Assembly (NCBI GenBank): GCA_024280195.1
Contig: JAJRQP010000315.1
Span: forward strand, 1 to 11,411
DNA from: Bacteroidota bacterium
Lineage (GTDB): Bacteria > Bacteroidota > Bacteroidia > Flavobacteriales_D > Crocinitomicaceae
Direction: 5' to 3'
Length of the DNA stretch: 11,411 bases
How positions within the stretch are numbered: position 1 is the first letter of the stretch; each line of letters begins with the position of its first letter. Under the pieces are notes generated by a model that made no database searches, was not told the DNA's origin, and worked only from the letters and a program-made list of their open reading frames with translations. Below, piece after piece: positions 6,114-11,411 of this stretch. The position numbers and the translations under genes were made by a program.

Positions 6114-7070
6114 TTATTTTAAAGTAAAGCTATCAGAACCAATTAATTGGCCTTGACAGAATACTTTCACTTTATAATTCCCTTTACTTAATGTCTGACC
6201 ATTTGTTTTGTAAAAAATTGCCAAGTCAACTCGTTGATTCTGATAATCAATGTCTTTATAGTCAGAAAATGCAACTGGTCCGCTTTCTGTATCTACTACA
6301 TTTCCAGAACTTGCTTGCAACACTTTACCATTCGGGTCTGTTATTTGCAAATAGACCGTTTTCTTTCCTGCTGATGCAATTGGATTCTCTGAAATAGTGA
6401 ACGAAGACTTTATTTGAACCGTATTTCTTGCACGAGTTGTTTCCGTCATAGAATTGTTCATCTTTTGCTTCTGTCCAACAGAGCTGAAACTATACGCTTG
6501 CAATTTAGAACCTTTCTTCACTTGCTCTGCACTTTCTTCTGCTTGATTTCTAAAATCATCTCTTTCTCCTTGTGTATCTACTAAGACACTGCGAGTAGAA
6601 TCAAGATTATTGGTCAACGTTAAATTTAGCGTATTCAATGAATCAATTTGCACAATATACCCACGCATAATGCTCTTCATTGTTTCAATTTCTTTTCTTG
6701 CTTTGAATAATTGATAGGCAGACATCTTCCCTCGTTTAACCTGCTCTTGCAATTCTTCAATTCTTTGCTGTCGAACATTTAAGGAGTCTTGATTAATTGT
6801 CCCCTCCTCTTTTAAAGCGTCAATTGTTTCAAGAATGGCTGAGAAATCTGTTTTCATATCGTTGGTCATTGTTCCAACGTATCCAGACATCATTTTATTC
6901 ATTCCATCCATGTCAGCCTGAAGCATTCCGCTTTCATTTTGACATTTGTTCAGTTCTTTATTTTTTGCAGATAAGAAATAAGCCATCACGGCTAACCCCA
7001 ACAATAATAGAATGATGATTCCAACGAATGCTCCGTTGCCTTTCTTTTTTGGTTCTTCGATTTCTGACAT
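6114..7070 (-). CDS. Membrane-anchored coiled-coil protein of unknown function
   Basis: I do not recognise a characterised family. The 318-residue product has an acidic-then-basic N-terminus (MSEIEEPKKK), one strongly hydrophobic segment (about 13-33), a long helical and probably coiled-coil stretch (about 75-190, with heptad-like RIEELQEQ and IETMKSI runs), a polar Ser/Thr/Asn linker (about 195-215) and a C-terminal region (about 216-318) rich in alternating beta-strand patterns such as TVYLQITDPNGKV and KGNYKVKVFCQG, suggesting a beta-sandwich. Positive charges before the membrane segment predict that the coiled coil and C-terminus face the periplasm. There is one Cys at 43 and one at 305. 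It heads an operon with the RRM protein and crotonase. ATG start. Confidence 0.85.
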   Translation of the reverse strand: MSEIEEPKKKGNGAFVGIIILLLLGLAVMAYFLSAKNKELNKCQNESGMLQADMDGMNKMMSGYVGTMTNDMKTDFSAILETIDALKEEGTINQDSLNVRQQRIEELQEQVKRGKMSAYQLFKARKEIETMKSIMRGYIVQIDSLNTLNLTLTNNLDSTRSVLVDTQGERDDFRNQAEESAEQVKKGSKLQAYSFSSVGQKQKMNNSMTETTRARNTVQIKSSFTISENPIASAGKKTVYLQITDPNGKVLQASSGNVVDTESGPVAFSDYKDIDYQNQRVDLAIFYKTNGQTLSKGNYKVKVFCQGQLIGSDSFTLK

Positions 7071-7117
7071 CTTAAATGTATTTATTGGTTCTTTCTATAC
7101 TATCAACAGATTATTTG

Positions 7118-7125
7118 CAAACTTA
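7118..7125 (-). promoter_or_regulatory. Putative -7 element for the coiled-coil/RRM/crotonase operon
   Basis: The minus strand reads TAAGTTTG, an exact match to TAnnTTTG, 47 bp before the ATG of the first gene. The best upstream TTTG (7150-7153) is 24 bp away, longer than the preferred 19-21 bp, so the promoter may be weak or the match fortuitous. Confidence 0.4.
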
Positions 7126-7195
7126 TTATACAAAAAATTAGTGGTATTTCAAAAAAAACACAGAGCTTCTATTCTCACAGAAGTAAAAACAATAA

Positions 7196-7447
7196 TTAAA
7201 CTTCTTCGATTTGGTAAGTATAACTTTCCATAATCTGGTTAGCCAACAATTTTTTACATGCTTCTTCTACCATACTTTCTGCTGATATAGAAGAATCTGC
7301 TTCAACAAACAAACGTACGTGTCTTCCAACTCTAACGCCATCAATTGCTTCTAAACCAATATTCTTCATGCTTCCTGTTACGGCTTTCCCTTGAGGATCT
7401 AATAATGCATCCAATGGCATTACATCAATTTCTGCTTTAAACTTCAT
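7196..7447 (-). CDS. purS: Phosphoribosylformylglycinamidine synthase subunit PurS
   Basis: PurS is the small structural subunit that bridges PurQ and the small-type PurL in the ATP-dependent conversion of FGAR to FGAM in purine synthesis. The 83-residue product has the usual length and recognisable family pattern: KAEIDVMPLDALLDPQGKAV (4-23), VRVGRHVRL (38-46), and the closing ACKKLLANQIMESYTYQI. It overlaps the pssA end by 11 bp (pssA stop inside the purS start region), which suggests coupled translation. Finding a separate PurS predicts that the genome uses the split PurL/PurQ system rather than only the large fused PurL, but those genes are not here. ATG start. Confidence 0.92.
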   Translation of the reverse strand: MKFKAEIDVMPLDALLDPQGKAVTGSMKNIGLEAIDGVRVGRHVRLFVEADSSISAESMVEEACKKLLANQIMESYTYQIEEV

Positions 7448-8240
7448 TGCTTTCTTTTTTAAAAAAAGTGTTTTCTATGATTGATAATATCAGGTACAAA
7501 AATACAATTAATGCAATTGCCCACACTTTAAATGCGAAAATAAAAATCAAACTTATTAACAAAAAAGTGAATCTAATTTCGTTCCCTTTCCATTTTAAAT
7601 TTTTAACCTTTAGTGAGAATAATGGCAATTCTGAAACCATTAACAACCCCATCACAACAATCAAAGTGATTATTATATATGGATTGAACATTAATTGACT
7701 AAAAGAACTCTCAGAAAGGTTGCCGTAAACTAAAACCAACGGAAATGTTGTGAAAAACAAAGTGTTTGCTGGCGTGGGCAAACCTATAAAGGAAGTTGTT
7801 TGTCGAGTATCCAAATTAAACTTTGCTAACCTAAATAAAGAGAAGAAAGGGATGATTAGGCCTGCTAAAGGAAAATAATTGGAAGCTTTAAATTCATTCC
7901 TTGAAAAATCGGACATCCAACTATCGAACTGAGTTGCGACCTCATTACTTAAGTCACTTTGATAAAAATCAATTGCATTCATATCAACACTCAAAACAAC
8001 CATCATCAATATCCCTGGTGCGACACCAAACGTGACCATATCCGCCAAAGAATCTAATTGTTTACCTAATTCTCCTGATGTTTTTAATAGGCGTGCAGCA
8101 AAGCCATCTAAAAAATCAAAAAAAGCTCCAGCAAAAATGGCAAATACCGCAAGATCTAAATGACCTGAAACAGCAAAAAGGATAGAAAATATCCCAGACA
8201 CCAAGTTGGCAGAAGTCAATACGTTCGCTACATTAAACAC
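7437..8240 (-). CDS. pssA: CDP-diacylglycerol-serine O-phosphatidyltransferase
   Basis: This integral membrane enzyme transfers phosphatidyl from CDP-diacylglycerol to serine, the precursor of phosphatidylethanolamine. The CDP-alcohol phosphotransferase motif D-x2-DG-x2-AR-x8-G-x3-D-x3-D is complete: Asp42, Asp45-Gly46, Ala49-Arg50, Gly59, Asp63, Asp67; the aspartates bind the two metals. Several hydrophobic segments follow (around 68-88, 120-137, 155-175, 183-205 and 222-255). With 267 residues it fits the type II PssA; PgsA is the main alternative but is usually shorter with a different C-terminus. The start is GTG at 8238-8240: an in-frame TAA lies 6 bp upstream and no ATG precedes the conserved N-terminus. 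It is divergent from the PorV/PorQ-like gene. Confidence 0.88.
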   Translation of the reverse strand: MFNVANVLTSANLVSGIFSILFAVSGHLDLAVFAIFAGAFFDFLDGFAARLLKTSGELGKQLDSLADMVTFGVAPGILMMVVLSVDMNAIDFYQSDLSNEVATQFDSWMSDFSRNEFKASNYFPLAGLIIPFFSLFRLAKFNLDTRQTTSFIGLPTPANTLFFTTFPLVLVYGNLSESSFSQLMFNPYIIITLIVVMGLLMVSELPLFSLKVKNLKWKGNEIRFTFLLISLIFIFAFKVWAIALIVFLYLILSIIENTFFKKESNEV

Positions 8241-8262
8241 GCTTAATTACTTTTTCTTTCAA

Positions 8263-8287
8263 AAAGTCAACTATATCCGTTAACTTT
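8263..8287. repeat. Imperfect inverted repeat in the divergent intergenic region
   Basis: AAAGTCAAC (8263-8271) and GTTAACTTT (8279-8287) form a 9-bp inverted repeat with one mismatch around a 7-base spacer, in the 131-bp gap between pssA and the + strand pair. A further small hairpin (8250-8255 with 8261-8266) adjoins it. It could be an operator or an RNA stem, but the AT-rich composition makes chance matches likely. Confidence 0.3.
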
Positions 8288-8371
8288 ACGTCTTATTATT
8301 ACAATTAACGCTACAAAGAACACAATTTTTTGCCGAATAAACAGTTTATGGAATACAAAAATCTATTTTCT

Positions 8372-9505
8372 ATGAAAACAGGAAGAATATCTATTCTATT
8401 TGTTGCGTTATGTTTCAGTACAACTTTATTAAGCCAATCAACGGGTACAACAAGCCCTTCTTCAACGGTTGCTCCAAAATATTCCAATGAATTTTTACAA
8501 ATTGGTGTCGGTGCTGATGCGCTAGGACTTGGCAACTCTGTTGTTGCACAAACCAATAATGTTAATTCTGCTTACTGGAATCCTGCGGGATTGGTCGGTG
8601 TTGACAAATGGTTAGAGGTTAGCCTAATGCATTCTGAATACTTTGCCGGTATTGCAAAATATGATTACTTAGGACTTGCTCATTCTATAGATGATAGAAG
8701 CACGCTTGCTTTTTCTGCCATTCGTTTTGCAGTGGATGACATTCCGAACACAACACAACTAATTGACAACAATGGAAATGTTGATTACGATAGAATCAGC
8801 ACCTTTACCGCAGCAGATTATGGTTTTTTATTGTCTTACGCTCGGAAATCAAAAATAGAAGGACTAAATATCGGAGGGACATTCAAAGTTGTTTATAGAA
8901 AGGTTGGAGATTTTGCAAAGTCATGGGGCTTTGGTTTAGATGCGGGTGCACAATACCAAACAAAAAACAAATGGAAGTTTGGTTTAATGGCAAGAGATGT
9001 TACTTCAACCTTCAATGCTTGGGTCTTTTCTTTGGACCAAGAAACACAAGAAGTTTTTCTAGCAACCGGAAACGAACTCCCTCAAAACGGCCTAGAATTA
9101 ACCCTTCCAAGATTAATTCTTGCAGGTTACAAAAAAATTGAAATCGGAAAAAAAGGGATTTATGCTGCTGGTGAAATTGACATCGACATGACAACAGATG
9201 GAAAAAGAAATACCTTAATCAAGTCCAATATATTCTCATTTGACCCTCATTTAGGAATTCAAATTGGATTCAAAGAATACGTTTCGTTGCGAGGGGGATT
9301 ATCTAATATTCAATATGTAAAACAGTTTGATGATTCACAAAAACTAAATATTCAACCAAACATTGGTATTGGGCTTAATTTTAAAAACTTCTATTTAGAC
9401 TATGCCTTCACAGACATTGGAGACGCATCGGTTGCTCTTTATTCTCATGTTATTTCGTTGCGAATAAAACTAAACAAACCAAAAAACAATCTTGAAAGTG
9501 AGTAG
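8372..9505 (+). CDS. PorV/PorQ-family outer-membrane protein
   Basis: The family comprises FadL-like beta-barrels tied to the type IX secretion system: PorV receives cargo from the translocon and delivers it to the PorU sortase. With the ATG at 8372 the product has 377 residues and begins with a good signal peptide (MKTGRISILFVALCFSTTLL, cleaved near SQS at 21-23). ATG at 8348 and TTG at 8330 are longer in-frame alternatives. The family hallmark follows: FLQIGVGADALGLGNSVVA (41-59) then NSAYWNPAGL (65-74). The remainder is alternating hydrophobic strands ending in RIKL, consistent with a barrel. It lacks the PDAR.GGMGD and NPAKYAF-type features I associate with canonical PorV, so it is likely a paralogue. 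The downstream C25 gene overlaps its end. Confidence 0.82.
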   Translation: MKTGRISILFVALCFSTTLLSQSTGTTSPSSTVAPKYSNEFLQIGVGADALGLGNSVVAQTNNVNSAYWNPAGLVGVDKWLEVSLMHSEYFAGIAKYDYLGLAHSIDDRSTLAFSAIRFAVDDIPNTTQLIDNNGNVDYDRISTFTAADYGFLLSYARKSKIEGLNIGGTFKVVYRKVGDFAKSWGFGLDAGAQYQTKNKWKFGLMARDVTSTFNAWVFSLDQETQEVFLATGNELPQNGLELTLPRLILAGYKKIEIGKKGIYAAGEIDIDMTTDGKRNTLIKSNIFSFDPHLGIQIGFKEYVSLRGGLSNIQYVKQFDDSQKLNIQPNIGIGLNFKNFYLDYAFTDIGDASVALYSHVISLRIKLNKPKNNLESE

Positions 9506-11411
9506 CTTAATTAAACATATTGTTTTTACTATCCTTCTTATGGGTTCTGGATATGGATTCTCCCAAACTTATGGAAATGAGTGGATAGATTATAGTCAGA
9601 AATATTATTCATTTCAAATTTTTCCAAATTCAATTCCTCTAGCTTTTGAAGATCGACATTATTTAGAAACAGGAATTTACAAGATCGATTACAACACATT
9701 AATCAACTCAGGGATAGACCCTAGTTTATTTTCCAGTGAGAACATTCAACTATTTGGAAAAGAAAAAGAAATTCCACTTTACATTGTTGATGGTGGTGAT
9801 TCTAGTATAGATACTTTAGATTACATTCTCTTTTATACAGAAAGAAATGACGGATGGTTAGATTCAACTATTTATACAAATCCAGACGACATCGGAAACC
9901 CTTATTACAGCATCGTAAGTGACACCATGGAATACTATTTCACCTGGAACACCTCTACGAATAACTTAAGGTACCTTGAAGAAGACACAATGGGATATTC
10001 ATCTTTTACACCATCTAGTTATGTTCTCTACACTCGTTGGAAAAGTTACCATTATCAATACCAAGAGGGCGCTCGGCTTTCTAAGGGGTCAAGTTCATTC
10101 TACACCAATGGAGAAGGTTGGTCTAGTCCCAAATACAATGGAGCAGGAGGATACAACATGTCAATCATTGGGAGTACGTATTTAACCAATCCGTATTTTG
10201 GTGCTGGCGCTCCAAACATTGTTTTCGATGCAATGCAGGTTGGGGAATCAAATGCTACTTATACTGCCTTAGGAAACCACCATGCACTTTGGACCATCGG
10301 TTCTACTAACTACGTTATTAAAGACTCTATTTGGATCGGCTACAAAGGAATTAAAATACGAGAAGAATTCCCAATGTCTCTTATTGCTGCAAATGGATTA
10401 ACTAATTTAAAATCTCAGATAGTTGGCGATCAAGGAGCGGTAACAGATTTTCAATCCATTTCTTTTTTCTCATTAAAGTATCCGAGAATCCCGTCATTTA
10501 ATGGCGAAACGAAGTTTCAATTTAACGTGGAGAATAATTCGTTAGAATCCAAAATTAGGATAGACCTATCCAACAACACCTTTGTTAACCCTATTGTTTT
10601 TGTTCATGGAGACACACCAAAGAAAGTAAATCTAATTCCTAACAATGGCGTTTATACAGCATTGATTTCTAATTCTGGAAGTAGCTCAGAACAACATGTG
10701 TTTTACCAAGAAGAAACGAGCATCCCCACAGTTGCATCAATGTTGCCTGTTAATATAAATGGTTCTTCTCCGGGGTATTTTACAGATTTCTCTATAATTC
10801 TAGATAAAGAAGAGGTGCTACTGATGATTTCTCACCCGAGTATGCAAACAGCAACCAACAATTACGTTGCATATAGAGAATCATTACCTGGAGGCAACTA
10901 CAACGTTGTCAATGGTGACATTACCGAACTGTACCAACAATTTGGTGGAGGAATAAAAGGTCACGCCAATAGCATTAGAAGATTTGCTCATTTCATTTAC
11001 AATCAATCAACTCTTAAGCCAGTTGGTCTGTTCTTACTAGGTAAAGCCGTAAAACATTCGACAGTTGGTGCAATTGCTGGAACAAGAAACAACCCGACAT
11101 TAACAAAAGCGTCATTGATTCCTTCTTTTGGAGAACCTGCTTCTGATATATGTCTAACTACAGGGCTTGAAGGATTATATCGATGGTCACCATTAATTCC
11201 TACGGGGAGAATTTCTGCAAGAACGAATTCTGAGTTACAGGATTATCTGGATAAAATCATTGATTATGATTTTGAGCAAAACCCAACTGACATATACGAC
11301 ACCCCCAACAAAGATTGGCAAAAACAAATTCTTCACTTTGTCGGTGGATCGGATGGCCCTCAGCAAACTCAATTTGCCTATTACATGGATGGAAATGCCG
11401 CTATTATCTCC
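9492..11411 (+). CDS. porU2: PorU2-like C25 (gingipain-type) putative sortase, 3' truncated
   Basis: An open frame of 640 codons runs from TTG 9492 past the window end. TTG 9492 or GTG 9498 must be the start: both keep the signal peptide (VSSLIKHIVFTILLMGSGYGFSQ), and ATG 9540 would cut it. The start overlaps the PorV/PorQ-like gene by 14 or 8 bp, so translation is probably coupled. Residues to about 425 are a beta-rich N-terminal region. From about 429 the sequence follows the gingipain fold: FSIILDKEEVLLMISHP, NYVAYRESLPGGNYNVVNG, LYQQFGGGI.GHANSIRRFAHFI, LFLLGKAVKH, then PTGRISARTNSELQDYLDKI (near 570-589). PorU cleaves and attaches surface cargo in type IX secretion; PorU2 is a putative sortase class. 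The catalytic His and Cys lie beyond the window. Confidence 0.72.
   Translation, partial: MKVSSLIKHIVFTILLMGSGYGFSQTYGNEWIDYSQKYYSFQIFPNSIPLAFEDRHYLETGIYKIDYNTLINSGIDPSLFSSENIQLFGKEKEIPLYIVDGGDSSIDTLDYILFYTERNDGWLDSTIYTNPDDIGNPYYSIVSDTMEYYFTWNTSTNNLRYLEEDTMGYSSFTPSSYVLYTRWKSYHYQYQEGARLSKGSSSFYTNGEGWSSPKYNGAGGYNMSIIGSTYLTNPYFGAGAPNIVFDAMQVGESNATYTALGNHHALWTIGSTNYVIKDSIWIGYKGIKIREEFPMSLIAANGLTNLKSQIVGDQGAVTDFQSISFFSLKYPRIPSFNGETKFQFNVENNSLESKIRIDLSNNTFVNPIVFVHGDTPKKVNLIPNNGVYTALISNSGSSSEQHVFYQEETSIPTVASMLPVNINGSSPGYFTDFSIILDKEEVLLMISHPSMQTATNNYVAYRESLPGGNYNVVNGDITELYQQFGGGIKGHANSIRRFAHFIYNQSTLKPVGLFLLGKAVKHSTVGAIAGTRNNPTLTKASLIPSFGEPASDICLTTGLEGLYRWSPLIPTGRISARTNSELQDYLDKIIDYDFEQNPTDIYDTPNKDWQKQILHFVGGSDGPQQTQFAYYMDGNAAIIS

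Noticed and set aside
7151..7183. Terminator after purS
   Set aside because: A 5-bp stem (7166-7170 with 7179-7183) is separated by 7 bases from an eight-T run on the minus strand; too weak to list as a terminator.
7012..7233. 73-codon + strand open frame at the purS / coiled-coil gene junction
   Set aside because: Overlaps two real genes antisense and is low-complexity across the AT-rich gap.
8330..8371. TTG 8330 or ATG 8348 as start of the PorV/PorQ-like gene
   Set aside because: ATG 8372 gives a short positively charged n-region and a normal signal peptide; the upstream choices add 8-14 residues before it. ATG 8348 cannot be excluded.
8311..8556. 81-codon minus-strand open frame over the start of the PorV/PorQ-like gene
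   Set aside because: Shadow of the signal peptide and N-terminal coding region; no independent support.
8372..9505. Canonical PorV identity
   Set aside because: Gene order and N-terminal motifs differ from canonical PorV as I know it; only PorV/PorQ family membership is supportable.
9976..10185. 69-codon + strand open frame
   Set aside because: Lies out of frame inside the C25 gene, whose continuous 640-codon frame and family similarity are far stronger.

Overview
The window looks like a piece of a Bacteroidota chromosome, most likely a flavobacterial relative. The grounds are low GC content, promoter-like sites of the form TAnnTTTG, absence of Shine-Dalgarno sequences before most starts, type IX secretion-type proteins, and ribosomal proteins with typical Bacteroidota features. 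Genus cannot be fixed from this sequence.

Left end (1-305): the C-terminus of an OmpA-like protein on the + strand, followed by a bidirectional hairpin terminator. Positions 327-4863, minus strand: a translation cluster. It reads rplM-rpsI-rpsB-tsf and then pyrH-frr in the direction of transcription. A near-consensus promoter lies in front of rplM. A strong terminator and a TAnnTTTG box lie between tsf and pyrH, so pyrH-frr is probably a separate unit. Ribosomal protein S2 carries a long C-terminal extension with a helix-hairpin-helix-like domain. The rpsI-rpsB and rpsB-tsf gaps both contain RNA-hairpin potential.

Positions 5055-7070, minus strand: a tight three-gene operon with a membrane-anchored coiled-coil protein of unknown role, a single-RRM RNA-binding protein, and a crotonase-fold enzyme resembling methylglutaconyl-CoA hydratases. 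Positions 7196-8240, minus strand: an overlapping pair, pssA (phosphatidylserine synthase) then purS (FGAM synthase small subunit).

Positions 8372-11411, plus strand: a divergent pair related to type IX secretion. The first is a PorV/PorQ-family outer-membrane beta-barrel. The second starts at a non-ATG codon inside the first and is the N-terminal 640 residues of a gingipain-like (C25) protein resembling the PorU2 class of putative sortases. The window ends before its expected catalytic His and Cys. This pair, the S2 extension and the unassigned coiled-coil/RRM operon are the most interesting parts of an otherwise housekeeping region. I found no CRISPR array, tRNA, rRNA or transposase, and no gene-free stretch above 300 bases.
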